Shown in pieces: positions 1-8,411 of a stretch of DNA of 30,664 bases. The notes under the pieces were generated by a model that worked only from the letters and a program-made list of their open reading frames with translations, was not told where the DNA came from and did no database searches. Every line of letters begins with the position of its first letter. The first letter of the stretch is position 1. A program made the position numbers and the translations under genes. This DNA is from Limisoma sp963590405. GTDB taxonomy: Bacteria > Bacteroidota > Bacteroidia > Bacteroidales > Muribaculaceae. The stretch covers positions 1 through 30,664 of the forward strand of contig CAVAPE010000021.1 in the NCBI GenBank assembly GCA_963590405.1, in the 5' to 3' direction.

Positions 1-71
1 TGGTGAAAATTGGTGTGAACTACGACAGCCAGCAGCGGACTGTCGGGGACTGGATTGTCAAGGAGGCGTAG
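1..71 (+). CDS. C-terminal end of a gene entering from the left
   Basis: A frame open from the window edge to the TAG at 69-71 encodes about 22 residues, roughly VKIGVNYDSQQRTVGDWIVK followed by EA. The tail resembles, from memory, the last strand of the PD-(D/E)XK nuclease domain in the AAA-ATPase-like/PD-(D/E)XK proteins that are common in Bacteroidales; this is recall, not a search. The gene would converge on mnmE. Only the last residues are visible, so the assignment is tentative, and the other two frames are closed or look non-coding. Confidence 0.4.
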   Translation, partial: VKIGVNYDSQQRTVGDWIVKEA

Positions 72-264
72 CAAAGAAGAAAACATTATAGTTCGGGCAC
101 TATCATTATAGAAGCAAAAATATAGAATCATCACGAATGGATTGACGAGACCGACCCATTGCAGGCATAGCGTGCGCCACGAGGTATGCGGTTGGAGATT
201 AGTCGATATCAACAAGGCAAAAGCAATTTTGCAGGGAAAATCACGTCCCAGACACACAGAACGT
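72..264. other. Intergenic region between the partial gene and mnmE
   Basis: This 193-bp gap separates two convergent genes. No tRNA, promoter or convincing coding frame is visible. The only structure seen is a short hairpin, GCAAAA (217-222) with TTTTGC (227-232). It lies about 33 bp beyond the mnmE stop but has no T-run on either strand, so it is a weak terminator candidate at best. Confidence 0.4.
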
Positions 265-1677
265 TTACTTTCCGATGCAAAAGCGGGAGAAGATTGAGCC
301 GAGGATTTCGTGGGTGGTGATTTCGCCGGTGATTTCGCCGAGGTAGTGCATGCACTCGCGGATGTCCTGGGCTACGAAGTCGCCGGAGAGGCCTTGCTGC
401 AGTCCGGTGAGGGCACGGCGGATGGCTTCGCCGGCGTGGACGAGGGCGCCGTAGTGGCGCGCATTGGTCACGATGACGGCGTTGGGGTCGGTGTCGGCGG
501 TGCCGGCGGCATCGATGAGGCTTTGCTCAAGGGCGTCGACGGCGATGTCGGCCTTGGCGGAGATGGTTGCCACGGCAGCCTGCGGCGCAGCGGCGGCTAC
601 GCAGTCGCGCAGACGGGCTACGGCAGCAGCGTCAAGTTGGTCGATTTTGTTGATTACGGCAATGAGGTGCTTTCCCTCGACGTGTGGCAGGATGTCGGCA
701 GCCACGGCGGCAATGTTTTCCGACGGTTGCGTGCCATCGATCATCCACAGGATTATCGCCGCCTCGTCGAGTTTCTTGAACGTGCGCTCAATACCCATCG
801 TCTCGATGGTGTCGGTGGTCTGGCGAATGCCAGCCGTGTCGATGAATCGGAACGAGAGTCCGCCAAGCACGATAGTATCCTCAATCACGTCGCGCGTGGT
901 GCCTCGGATGTCGCTCACGAGAGCCTTGTCGTCGTGCAGCAAACGGTTGAGAAGCGTAGATTTACCTGCGTTAGGCTCACCCACGATAGCCACAGGGAAG
1001 CCGTTTTTAATGGCATTGCCCACGGCAAACGAGTCGGCAAGACGGGTCACGGCAGCGTTGATTTCTTCGGCGAGAGCGATGAGACGCGTACGGTCGGCAA
1101 ACTCCACATCCTCCTCGCTGAAATCGAGTTCTAGTTCGAGCAGCGACACAAATTCAAGTAGTTTCTCGCGGAGAGCCGAGAGCATACGGCTAAATCCGCC
1201 GCGCATCTGGCTCACGGCAATGCGATGGGCAGCGCGCGACTCGCTCGCAATGACATCGGCAACGGCTTCAGCCTGCGAGAGGTCGAGACGACCATTCATA
1301 AAGGCGCGGCGCGTAAACTCCCCACCCTCGGCGGCACGACAACCATTGGCAATCAGCAGCGCCACCAGTTGTCGCTGCACCCACATCGAGCCGTGGCACG
1401 AGAGTTCCACCACGTCCTCGCCCGTAAACGAGCGCGGCCCGCGGAACACGGCAGCCACCACCTCGTCGAGCGTCTCGCCCGAGGCATCGGTGATGCGTCC
1501 GAGATGCAGAGTGTGGGTAGGCACACCGTTAAGGTCTGCGCCATGCCATGATTTCATCACAACCTGTATCGCATTTTTGCCGCTCACGCGCACCACGGCG
1601 ATGCCGCCCTTACCCGCCGGCGTAGAGACGGCGCAGATTGTGTCTTCGTTATGTTGTGTCGTTACTAATTGTTCCAT
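265..1677 (-). CDS. mnmE: tRNA uridine-5-carboxymethylaminomethyl(34) modification GTPase MnmE
   Basis: MnmE works with MnmG to put the cmnm5 group on the wobble uridine of certain tRNAs; it is a cytosolic, K+-activated, dimerising GTPase. The 470-aa length is normal for the family. The N-terminal formyl-THF-binding domain covers about residues 8-125 (SxFTGEDxxE region). A helical domain flanks an inserted G domain from about 220 to 385, with P-loop GEPNAGKS, switch GTTRD, DTAG, NKID and SAK motifs. The protein ends in FCIGK, the conserved C-terminal CxGK with its catalytic Cys. It is the last gene of the operon starting at 4343, and its ATG overlaps the 3' end of the upstream endonuclease gene by 13 bp, which suggests translational coupling. 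Nothing appears truncated. Confidence 0.97.
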   Translation of the reverse strand: MEQLVTTQHNEDTICAVSTPAGKGGIAVVRVSGKNAIQVVMKSWHGADLNGVPTHTLHLGRITDASGETLDEVVAAVFRGPRSFTGEDVVELSCHGSMWVQRQLVALLIANGCRAAEGGEFTRRAFMNGRLDLSQAEAVADVIASESRAAHRIAVSQMRGGFSRMLSALREKLLEFVSLLELELDFSEEDVEFADRTRLIALAEEINAAVTRLADSFAVGNAIKNGFPVAIVGEPNAGKSTLLNRLLHDDKALVSDIRGTTRDVIEDTIVLGGLSFRFIDTAGIRQTTDTIETMGIERTFKKLDEAAIILWMIDGTQPSENIAAVAADILPHVEGKHLIAVINKIDQLDAAAVARLRDCVAAAAPQAAVATISAKADIAVDALEQSLIDAAGTADTDPNAVIVTNARHYGALVHAGEAIRRALTGLQQGLSGDFVAQDIRECMHYLGEITGEITTHEILGSIFSRFCIGK

Positions 1678-2507
1678 TCGCTGTAGTTACTGCTTTTTTC
1701 AATTTCTGTTTCAATGTCGTCGGGGAGTGCCGAGAAGAAGTCGAAGCCCGTGAGTTGCTCCACCTCGTCGACGCTCGTGGCCTGAAGTTCTACCTTCTTC
1801 TGCCCGCCCTCGTTTTTGTAGACAAAGGCAATGGCACGCACAGGCGAGGCATACGGCGCAAGCACCACCTTGAAAAATCCCGTAGGCACAGCCACGCCAC
1901 TCGCGAGACGATTCACCGGTCCGTCGAGTAGCGGTCCGCTAATCACGATGATTGCGCTGTCGCGGTCAGCCCAGTCGCGCACCTTCTCCTCCAGCCGCTT
2001 CCATCCGCCACTGTTGAGCGAATGGTTTTGCGGACAGATATTCGTTAGATAGAACGACTCCTTCATCGCCTGTTTGCTCCATTTCATATCGGCAGCCGGC
2101 GCCATGTGTCCGCGGTTGTAGCCCGAACCCGTATAGTCGGTAGTCGTGGGGCACCCCTTCACACTCTCGTCGCAGAGGAACTTGTTGGAGCGTGGCTCCT
2201 CCCCCTGCACCTCGCTGCGCGTGAGTTCGTAGACCACATAGTTCGGTATGTGCAAATCGGCGTTGAACGACACGTTGAAACCCACATACTCCACCATCTG
2301 CTGGCAAAGCGCATCGGGGACGACAACCTCCATCAGTTGGTCCGTCTCCCCTACACTCTTCGTGGCAACTGGCTTCTGGATTTTTTCCGTGCCGGCGGTG
2401 GTCTTGAGCGTCGCCGCAGCCCACCATGCAATCACGATTGCCGCAGTGACCATCAGGGCGATGACAATGTGTCGTCGAGTTTCGTTATTCTTTTTTTTGC
2501 GTGACAT
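1665..2507 (-). CDS. Membrane-anchored DNA/RNA non-specific endonuclease (NucA/EndA family)
   Basis: 280-aa protein with a basic N-terminus (RKKK) and one hydrophobic segment at about residues 14-33, best read as a signal anchor or uncleaved signal peptide, so the nuclease would face the periplasm. The Endonuclease_NS domain covers about 85-265. It holds the catalytic block NRGHMAPAAD (131-140; His134 is the general base) and the metal-site block NICPQNHSLNSGGW, with Asn165 the likely Mg2+ ligand. The family cuts DNA and RNA without sequence specificity; roles in nutrient scavenging, DNA uptake or debris clearance are inference. It lies 12 bp downstream of surE, a nucleotidase, so nuclease plus nucleotidase could act successively on nucleic acids, although SurE is normally cytosolic. 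Confidence 0.9.
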   Translation of the reverse strand: MSRKKKNNETRRHIVIALMVTAAIVIAWWAAATLKTTAGTEKIQKPVATKSVGETDQLMEVVVPDALCQQMVEYVGFNVSFNADLHIPNYVVYELTRSEVQGEEPRSNKFLCDESVKGCPTTTDYTGSGYNRGHMAPAADMKWSKQAMKESFYLTNICPQNHSLNSGGWKRLEEKVRDWADRDSAIIVISGPLLDGPVNRLASGVAVPTGFFKVVLAPYASPVRAIAFVYKNEGGQKKVELQATSVDEVEQLTGFDFFSALPDDIETEIEKSSNYSEWNN

Positions 2508-2519
2508 TGCTTAGTGATG

Positions 2520-3266
2520 TTAGTCGAAAAATGCGAGAGGCGACGAAAAATCATTGTAGGGCACCGTCGGCACTACCGACGCATAGCCCTTGGAAATCAC
2601 ATAAAGATCCGTGTCCGTAGCCTCCGGCTCAAGGTTGAGATAGTTGCCGGTGAGCATATAGAACGGCTTGCCGTCGGGGTCGGCGTAGCGCGCAAACTCC
2701 TCCGTCCACTGTCCGCGGCACGCACGGCAACGCTTGTAGCCCTTCACCACGCCGCCTTTTGGGAAATTCACGTTAAGGCACACGCCGTCGGGCAAGCCGC
2801 GCTCAAGCACCTTCTCCGTAATCTCCGTGACGAAAGGCATACAGGCATCGAAATCGGCAGCCGTAGGCTTGTGGGAGCACAGCGAGAAGCCAATGCTCGG
2901 GATGAACTGCATGCAGCCTTCGAGCGTTGCGCCCATCGTGCCCGAATAAACCACCGAGTTGCCCGTGTTTGAGCCGTGGTTGATGCCGGCAAGCACGAGG
3001 TCGGGCTGATGCGGCACAAGGTCGTTGAGAGCCAACTTCACACAGTCGGCAGGCGTGCCGTTGACCGCCCACATCTCTGCTCCGTGGTAGTCGTCAAGTC
3101 GTTTAGGGCAAAGAATTGCGCCGCAGGTGATTGACGACGAGCCGCCCGAGCGCGGTCCGTCGGGAGCGACGACAATCACTTTGCCAAGATGAGCAACAGC
3201 GTCGACAAGACGGTGAATGCCCTCCATCGAGATGCCGTCGTCGTTGGATATAAGTATCAATGCCAT
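2520..3266 (-). CDS. surE: 5'/3'-nucleotidase SurE
   Basis: SurE removes phosphate from nucleoside 5'- and 3'-monophosphates and is linked to stress survival and nucleotide-pool control. The 248-aa length is typical. The N-terminal ILISNDDG carries the metal-binding Asp pair (D9, D10). The DGPRSGGSSSIT stretch supplies the conserved Ser, NGTPADCVKLAL is the family signature, and LAGINHGSNTG carries the metal-binding Asn. The start at 3266 places the NDDG motif at residue 8, as expected. It sits between the CBS/nucleotidyltransferase gene (24 bp) and the endonuclease (12 bp) in one minus-strand operon. Confidence 0.96.
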   Translation of the reverse strand: MALILISNDDGISMEGIHRLVDAVAHLGKVIVVAPDGPRSGGSSSITCGAILCPKRLDDYHGAEMWAVNGTPADCVKLALNDLVPHQPDLVLAGINHGSNTGNSVVYSGTMGATLEGCMQFIPSIGFSLCSHKPTAADFDACMPFVTEITEKVLERGLPDGVCLNVNFPKGGVVKGYKRCRACRGQWTEEFARYADPDGKPFYMLTGNYLNLEPEATDTDLYVISKGYASVVPTVPYNDFSSPLAFFD

Positions 3267-3290
3267 ATTTTATTGTCTGATTTTTAGTGA

Positions 3291-4343
3291 TTAATGCTTG
3301 AAATTGCCGTTTTTCACAATCTCCTGCGCATGGCGGAAATCGTCGGGCGAACCCACATCGAGCCATGTGCCGTTGATGCTATGGTAGACCACCTTGCGCC
3401 CGTCAGCCACGAGCATCTCGATGAGGTCCGTAGCGTCAAACACGCTGTCGGTCGGGATGCGGTCGAGCATCGCGCGGCGCACGATGTAGATGCCCGCATT
3501 CGCGTAGTAGTTGTAGGTAGGCTTCTCCTCCAGCCCGAGAATGCGGTTGCCCTCGTTGCGGAAGATGGCAAACGGCACCGACACCATGTAGGGCACGGCA
3601 GCGATGGTCATATCGGCATCGTCCTCGATGTGCTGCAAGTACATATCCTCGTAACTGATGGTAGTAAACAGGTCGGAGTTCATTATCAGCACATTGTCGT
3701 GCGTGAGGCCATCGACGAGTTTTGCAGCACCGATAGTGCCCAGTTTGCGCGGCTCGCGCACGCATCTCACCTTCACTCCGCCCACAGGACGGGCGAAATG
3801 CTCGTCGAGTTGCTCGGCAAGATAGTTGGTCGTCACGGCGATGTTGCTGATGCCGTTGTTGGCGAGTTCCTCGATGTTGTAGTCGATGATGCACTTGTCG
3901 CCGATTTTAAGCAGAGGCTTCGGAGTGGTCAGCGTAAGAGGTCGCAGCCGTTCGCCGCGACCGCCTGCCATCAGGATGGCATCGAGAGGCAGGATGGAAT
4001 GGCACGACGAGAAATCGTAGACCTCGGCGATGCGTCCGTCGGCATCGATGCACGGCACCAGCGAGATGTTCTGCCGGCGGATGTCGCGCACTTGCTGCAC
4101 ACTGATGTTGCCCTTCTCGAAACGGCGGAAGTTGCGGTGCATTATTTCGCTAACCGCCACGTCGAGACGGCGGTTGGCAATGAGATAGCGACGGATGTCG
4201 CCGTCGGTGAGTGTGCCCGCCATACGGTTCTGACTGTCTACGGCGAAGAGCACCATCGTTTGTCCCGACAATCCGTTCAGGCGTTCAAGAGCCTCAATGA
4301 GCGTGGCGTCCTGGCTGATTATATGTTTGCTGCTGTCGTACAT
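3291..4343 (-). CDS. CBS-domain nucleotide-sugar pyrophosphorylase (NTP_transferase)
   Basis: 350 aa. Residues about 12-115 form a CBS pair (LFAVDSQNRMAGTLTDGDIR in the first, SLVPCIDADGRIAEVYDF in the second). Residues about 120-345 form a nucleotidyltransferase domain with the signature MAGGRGERLRPLT (125-137) and the activating-Lys context TPKPLLKI (140-147). Such enzymes join a sugar-1-phosphate to an NTP, releasing PPi. The same architecture occurs in PtmE, the GDP-glucosamine-forming enzyme of legionaminic acid synthesis, and in other mannose-1-phosphate guanylyltransferase-like proteins. The substrate cannot be told from sequence; the CBS pair suggests adenine-nucleotide control. It is the first gene of the operon, just after the promoter at 4365-4395. 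No other surface-polysaccharide genes are nearby. Confidence 0.88.
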   Translation of the reverse strand: MYDSSKHIISQDATLIEALERLNGLSGQTMVLFAVDSQNRMAGTLTDGDIRRYLIANRRLDVAVSEIMHRNFRRFEKGNISVQQVRDIRRQNISLVPCIDADGRIAEVYDFSSCHSILPLDAILMAGGRGERLRPLTLTTPKPLLKIGDKCIIDYNIEELANNGISNIAVTTNYLAEQLDEHFARPVGGVKVRCVREPRKLGTIGAAKLVDGLTHDNVLIMNSDLFTTISYEDMYLQHIEDDADMTIAAVPYMVSVPFAIFRNEGNRILGLEEKPTYNYYANAGIYIVRRAMLDRIPTDSVFDATDLIEMLVADGRKVVYHSINGTWLDVGSPDDFRHAQEIVKNGNFKH

Positions 4344-4364
4344 TTGCGTCGTTGATTTTGCTTG

Positions 4365-4395
4365 TAAAGTTACTAATTATATTCCGTCTGTCAAA
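4365..4395 (-). promoter_or_regulatory. Promoter of the nucleotidyltransferase-surE-endonuclease-mnmE operon
   Basis: On the minus strand a TTTG (-33 element, plus-strand CAAA at 4392-4395) is followed by exactly 19 nt and then TAACTTTA (4365-4372). This matches the Bacteroidota TAnnTTTG -7 box in all but the last base. The predicted transcript starts about 15 nt before the ATG. Confidence 0.65.
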
Positions 4396-4416
4396 TTCCA
4401 CCCTGTCATCAAACAG

Positions 4417-4449
4417 CAAGACGGCTGCCGATGCCCGACCGCCGTCTTG
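4417..4449 (-). terminator. Hairpin terminator after the lytic transglycosylase gene
   Basis: Perfect 9-bp inverted repeat CAAGACGGC (4417-4425) and GCCGTCTTG (4441-4449), 22 bp beyond the transglycosylase stop. The following minus-strand sequence is only moderately T-rich (CTGTTTGATG), so the hairpin is clear but its strength as an intrinsic terminator is not. Confidence 0.55.
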
Positions 4450-4471
4450 TGTAGTGCTTTGTGATGCCTGA

Positions 4472-6667
4472 TTATTTCGGAATCTTCAGTGTCTGCCCTA
4501 CTTGGATGTTGTTGCCGCTGATGCCGTTGGCTTTCTTCAGTTTCGAGAGACCTACGCCATACTTGTCGGCAATCTGGCTGAGCGTCTCGCCTTTCTTCAC
4601 CTTGTGGGTCTTCTTGCTTGTCGTCTCTTTCTTCTTGCTGCTTTTGCTGTCCGACTTGTCGGCAGCCTTGCTCACCTTCTTGTCGCTGTAGACAACCAAG
4701 TCCTGACCGGCAGCGATGTTGTTGCCGCTGATTTTGTTCCACTTGCGAAGGTCGTCGACCGAAACGCCATACTTCTCGGCTATCTTTCCGAGCGTCTCGC
4801 CCTTCTGCACCTTGTGGGTCTGCTCGGCAGGCTCATTCTTACTGCTGCGCTTGTCGCTCTTCTGCGACTTGCCGTCGGCGTGGAGTTTGAGTTTGTCGCC
4901 AATGCGGATATTGTCGTTTGAGAGGTCGTTCCATTCGCGAATGTCGTCGACCGACACGCCGTACTGGTTGGCGATGCTTGTAAGATTTTCACCCGACTTG
5001 ACGGTATGTGTCGTTGCTGCCGTGGTTGTCTCCTTTTTCTTCTTCACAGCCTTCTTGGCATCGACCACGAGAGTCTGACCTGCCATTACGTTGCCGCTGC
5101 TAAGATTATTCCAGTCCTTAAGGTCGGCAACCGACACGCCGTATTGGTTGGCAATCGACGTAAGCGTTTCGCCGCGCTGCACCTTGTGGTATTCAGGATT
5201 GCGCACTTCCTGCTTCGCTGGCTTCTGCTGCGGTTTCTCCGTCTTTGCCGGTTTCTGCGGTGCGGCTTGCTCGGTTTTCTGAGCCGGCTCCTCGCGCTGT
5301 GGCGCAGTGTTTTCAGCCATCATCGGCTCTTCAGCCTCAACATTTTCTTCATCCTTGTTGTCGGGCACTTCCACGCGCACCTTCTTGTAGGTGTTTATCT
5401 TCAACGTCTGCCCACGGCGCAGTTTGTTGCTCCGCAAGCCATTCCATTTCTTGATTGATGCCACCGACACGCCGTATTTGCGCGCCACCTTGGAGATGGT
5501 CTCGTTGCGCCCTACGGTGTGGTATTTCGTCACGAGTTTTGTGGTCGTAGTAGTATTGTCGGCGCTCACGGTAGTGCTTACAGGCTCAACCACCTCGCGG
5601 CGAGCATAGAGCGCTGCATTGTGAGCCACGATGCTGTCCTCGCTCACGATGTAACTATAGATTTGCTGCGACGGGAGCGTAAGCGTGTAAGGGTGGATGT
5701 CGCCAGGAATCACATCCTTGCGGTATTGAGGGTTGAGCACCCGCAGTTCCTCCATCGGGATGTTGAGCACCGAGGAAATCTGCTCGAAGTGCACGCGCTT
5801 GTTCACATGGATGGTGTCCGTGAGGATAGGACGCTTGGCAAGCGACTTGCCGAGGTTGTGGTCCTTGTAGTAGGTCATCACATAGTTGGCAGCGATGAAT
5901 GCCGGCACATAACCACGCGTTTCCTGTGGAAGATAGAAATATATGTCCCAGAAATCCTTCTTCTTGTCGTCGGTGCCACCAGCGCGGCGGAGGGCTTTGT
6001 TGACGTTGCCCGGCCCACAGTTGTAGGACGCGATGGCAAGCGACCAGTCGCCGTAGATGTTGTAGAGTTGCTTGAGATATTTTGCAGCCATCTCCGACGA
6101 GCGTATCGGGTCGCGGCGCTCATCGATGATTGAGTTCACCTCAAGCCCAAGACCCTTGGCGGTCGACAACATGAACTGCCACAAACCAGTTGCGCCCACG
6201 CGCGACACCGCATCAGGGTTGAGAGCCGACTCGATTACCGGCAAATATTTCAGTTCCAGAGGCATACCCTCCTTCTCCAAAGCCTGCTCGAAGAACGGCA
6301 TGTAGTAGAGGCTCAAACCGAGCATCTCCTCCACCAGTTGGCGTCGACGCTGAGTGTACATGTTGATGTAACTGCGCACCACACCGTTGTAGGGCATCTC
6401 GATGACCGTAGGCATCGATTTGAGGCGTGTGATGAAATCCCGGTCCTGCGTAGGCACGTCGCTGAGGTTTGCACCCGAGCGGTCGACCACGGCATAGTTC
6501 TTCAGATACCAGTTTTTCATCAGTTCCTGAGTGTTGGTCTCAAAACTCTGGGGATAGACGATTGTGCTGTCCTGGATGCTCTCCTTCAGGGAAAGCACCG
6601 ACGGCCGGGCAAACGACGTGAGCGCCGCCCCAGCCAACAGGCACAATGCCAATATTTTTTTCTTCAT
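4472..6667 (-). CDS. Membrane-bound lytic murein transglycosylase (MltD-like) with five LysM domains
   Basis: 731 aa from the preferred start at 6667, chosen because it gives a signal peptide (MKKKILALCLLAGAALTSFA) preceded by a purine-rich AGGAAAGGAA; an in-frame ATG at 6709 would overlap the upstream gene. The SLT domain covers about 125-275. Catalytic Glu146 lies in PVIESALNPDAVS, followed by the conserved GATGLWQFM and ASYNCGPGNV motifs. It cuts the MurNAc-GlcNAc bond of peptidoglycan, forming 1,6-anhydro ends, in the periplasm. Five peptidoglycan-binding LysM repeats follow at about 381-424, 492-535, 552-595, 617-660 and 687-730, joined by charged Lys/Glu/Pro linkers. It is the last gene of the parA-parB-DUF5683 operon, linking cell-wall remodelling to chromosome segregation genes by position only. 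Confidence 0.93.
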   Translation of the reverse strand: MKKKILALCLLAGAALTSFARPSVLSLKESIQDSTIVYPQSFETNTQELMKNWYLKNYAVVDRSGANLSDVPTQDRDFITRLKSMPTVIEMPYNGVVRSYINMYTQRRRQLVEEMLGLSLYYMPFFEQALEKEGMPLELKYLPVIESALNPDAVSRVGATGLWQFMLSTAKGLGLEVNSIIDERRDPIRSSEMAAKYLKQLYNIYGDWSLAIASYNCGPGNVNKALRRAGGTDDKKKDFWDIYFYLPQETRGYVPAFIAANYVMTYYKDHNLGKSLAKRPILTDTIHVNKRVHFEQISSVLNIPMEELRVLNPQYRKDVIPGDIHPYTLTLPSQQIYSYIVSEDSIVAHNAALYARREVVEPVSTTVSADNTTTTTKLVTKYHTVGRNETISKVARKYGVSVASIKKWNGLRSNKLRRGQTLKINTYKKVRVEVPDNKDEENVEAEEPMMAENTAPQREEPAQKTEQAAPQKPAKTEKPQQKPAKQEVRNPEYHKVQRGETLTSIANQYGVSVADLKDWNNLSSGNVMAGQTLVVDAKKAVKKKKETTTAATTHTVKSGENLTSIANQYGVSVDDIREWNDLSNDNIRIGDKLKLHADGKSQKSDKRSSKNEPAEQTHKVQKGETLGKIAEKYGVSVDDLRKWNKISGNNIAAGQDLVVYSDKKVSKAADKSDSKSSKKKETTSKKTHKVKKGETLSQIADKYGVGLSKLKKANGISGNNIQVGQTLKIPK

Positions 6668-6690
6668 CTGATTCCTTTCCTTTTTTGTTT

Positions 6691-7467
6691 TTAAAAAGTG
6701 AAAGCGCAACCCACTCCGAAGGACGGTTTGGCATCGGTCGTGTCAAACGACGGATAGACACTCATCGAGAGGTCGGGCGAGATGTCGAAATGCGACAACG
6801 ACGCATCGACATAGGCGTCGACCATACACACAAGATAGAGGCCAACCATACCGATGATGCAAAGGTCGCGGTTGCGGCGATAGAAATCCTTCTTCGATTT
6901 CAGCGCCTTGGTGAGCCAAGTCTTGTCGAGGTCCTCCTCCTTTGTGGTGGATGGATAGAAATCCATATAACTCTTGGTATTAGGATCGCTGTCCATGATG
7001 TCCCTGTATGCTTTCGTGTAGTCAGAGAGCATCCTGTTGTTCCATGCTGTGGCATACGCCAGGCCGACATATCCGCCGACCACAATCGGCACTTTCCAAT
7101 ACCTGCGGTTATATATTTGTCCCAGTCCCGGGCAGAGGGCAGAGAGCCACAGAGCGCGGTTGGGGTCAGGGTTAAACAGTTTCTTGGTGCTCAGCACGGG
7201 TGCCGGCAAAGTGTCGGTGGCTACCACGAGCGTGGAGTCAGCAGCCAAATCAGTCTTGGACAGGGGCTCGGCTATCGACAGCGAGTCGGACACCACTACC
7301 CTCTCCTGCGCGTCAGTCGTCACGACAGGCGGCACCACAGGACTATCCTGCTGATTTTCATCAGCAAATATAGCAAAAGGGAACGACAATGCCAAGCACA
7401 GCGCCAGCGCTATACCTTTTTTTAATATTTCGTTGCCTGCAGACGTGGCTTTTGACAAAAATTTCAA
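6691..7467 (-). CDS. DUF5683 domain protein, exported/membrane-associated
   Basis: 258 aa with an N-terminal hydrophobic segment (about 17-35, ALALCLALSFPFAIFA) consistent with a signal peptide. The DUF5683 region runs from about 95 to 258. It starts with the family hallmark DPNRALWLSALCPGLGQIYN, continues into a hydrophobic segment (VPIVVGGYVGLAYATAW) and a second one (IIGMVGLYLVCMVDAYVDA), and ends on an aromatic Phe (CAFTF) as outer-membrane-associated proteins often do. Its function is unknown. In Bacteroidota it commonly lies between parB and a lytic transglycosylase, as here (47 bp after parB, 23 bp before the transglycosylase), which suggests a cell-envelope or division role; that is inference. 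Confidence 0.85.
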   Translation of the reverse strand: MKFLSKATSAGNEILKKGIALALCLALSFPFAIFADENQQDSPVVPPVVTTDAQERVVVSDSLSIAEPLSKTDLAADSTLVVATDTLPAPVLSTKKLFNPDPNRALWLSALCPGLGQIYNRRYWKVPIVVGGYVGLAYATAWNNRMLSDYTKAYRDIMDSDPNTKSYMDFYPSTTKEEDLDKTWLTKALKSKKDFYRRNRDLCIIGMVGLYLVCMVDAYVDASLSHFDISPDLSMSVYPSFDTTDAKPSFGVGCAFTF

Positions 7468-7514
7468 TTTAGTTAATAAATTTTCTTTACTGCGAGCCGT
7501 CCGGTCCGCTATTT

Positions 7515-8399
7515 CTACTCCAAATTGCCTTTTACGCGGTCAAAGATAGTAATTAATCTCTCAAGTTCTTCCTCATTTTTGAATGGAAATGCGATTTTTC
7601 CTTTGCCTTGCTTGTCGCAGGAGAACTGCACCTTGGTTTGGAAGGCTGCCGAGAGATGCTTCTTCAGTATCTCGTATTCCTTTGATATGCTTTTTGTTGT
7701 AGTCTTTGGCGACGCCTGTTCTGCCTCGTCGTTGTAGGTTTTTGCGAGTTCCTCCACCTGACGCACAGAAAGTCCCTTTTTCAGGATTTCATTATAGAGG
7801 CGCAGTTGGAGTTTCGGATTTTCCACGGCGAGGAGCGCACGCGCATGCCCCATGTCCACGCGGCGGTCGCGCAGTCCGAGTTGCACCTCAGCCGGCAGTT
7901 TAAGCAGGCGCAGGAAGTTGGCAATCGTGGCGCGCTTCTTGCCGATGCGCGCGGAGAGTTGCTCCTGTGTGAGGTGATATTGCTCAATGAGTTTCTTGAA
8001 CGTGAGAGCCACCTCGATAGCGTTCAGATCCTCACGCTGGATGTTCTCGATGAGAGCCATCTCCGTGAGTTCGCTGTCGTTGGCTGTGCGGATATACGCC
8101 GGCACGGTGGTGAGCCCGGCAGTCTTGGCAGCGCGGAAGCGGCGCTCACCCGAAATTATCTGGTACTGGTCAGCACCGATTTTGCGGAGGGTGAGCGGCT
8201 GGATGATGCCGAGTTCGCGAATCGACGAAGCCAACTCATCGAGCGACTCCTCGTCGAAAAATGCACGCGGTTGCTCGGGATTAGGCGAGATTTGCGACAG
8301 TTCGATTTCGTTGATTGCCGACGAGCCGCTTGTCTGTATGTTGTCCATTGAGAGCAGGGCATCGATGCCGCGTCCCAATGCGCTTCTTTTCTGTGACAT
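7515..8399 (-). CDS. parB: Chromosome-partitioning protein ParB
   Basis: ParB binds parS sites near the origin, spreads as a CTP-dependent clamp and loads SMC; together with ParA it segregates new origins. 294 aa. The N-terminus RSALGRGIDALL is the ParA-stimulating peptide typical of the family. The CTP-binding core has GERRFRA (84-90) and ENIQRE (118-123). A helix-turn-helix lies at about 142-168 (LTQEQLSARIGKKRATIANFLRLL), followed by a linker and a C-terminal dimerisation region. The start is 12 bp after the parA stop. Confidence 0.97.
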   Translation of the reverse strand: MSQKRSALGRGIDALLSMDNIQTSGSSAINEIELSQISPNPEQPRAFFDEESLDELASSIRELGIIQPLTLRKIGADQYQIISGERRFRAAKTAGLTTVPAYIRTANDSELTEMALIENIQREDLNAIEVALTFKKLIEQYHLTQEQLSARIGKKRATIANFLRLLKLPAEVQLGLRDRRVDMGHARALLAVENPKLQLRLYNEILKKGLSVRQVEELAKTYNDEAEQASPKTTTKSISKEYEILKKHLSAAFQTKVQFSCDKQGKGKIAFPFKNEEELERLITIFDRVKGNLE

Positions 8400-8411
8400 A
8401 TTGAGGTGGGG

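Noticed and set aside
72..264. tRNA or small RNA in the left intergenic region
   Set aside because: No cloverleaf or T-loop consensus could be found.
464..1753. 429-codon plus-strand open frame opposite mnmE, and a 274-codon frame at 310-1134
   Set aside because: They are antisense to a complete, motif-perfect MnmE; the Ser/Arg-rich or Val/Gly/His-rich compositions show no domain.
2085..2125. NRGH in place of DRGH in the endonuclease as a sign of inactivity
   Set aside because: The catalytic residue is the His, which is present, and Asn at the first position is seen in family members.
3294..4355. 353-codon plus-strand frame opposite the nucleotidyltransferase gene
   Set aside because: It exactly mirrors the real gene, has a His/Val-rich composition and no recognisable motif.
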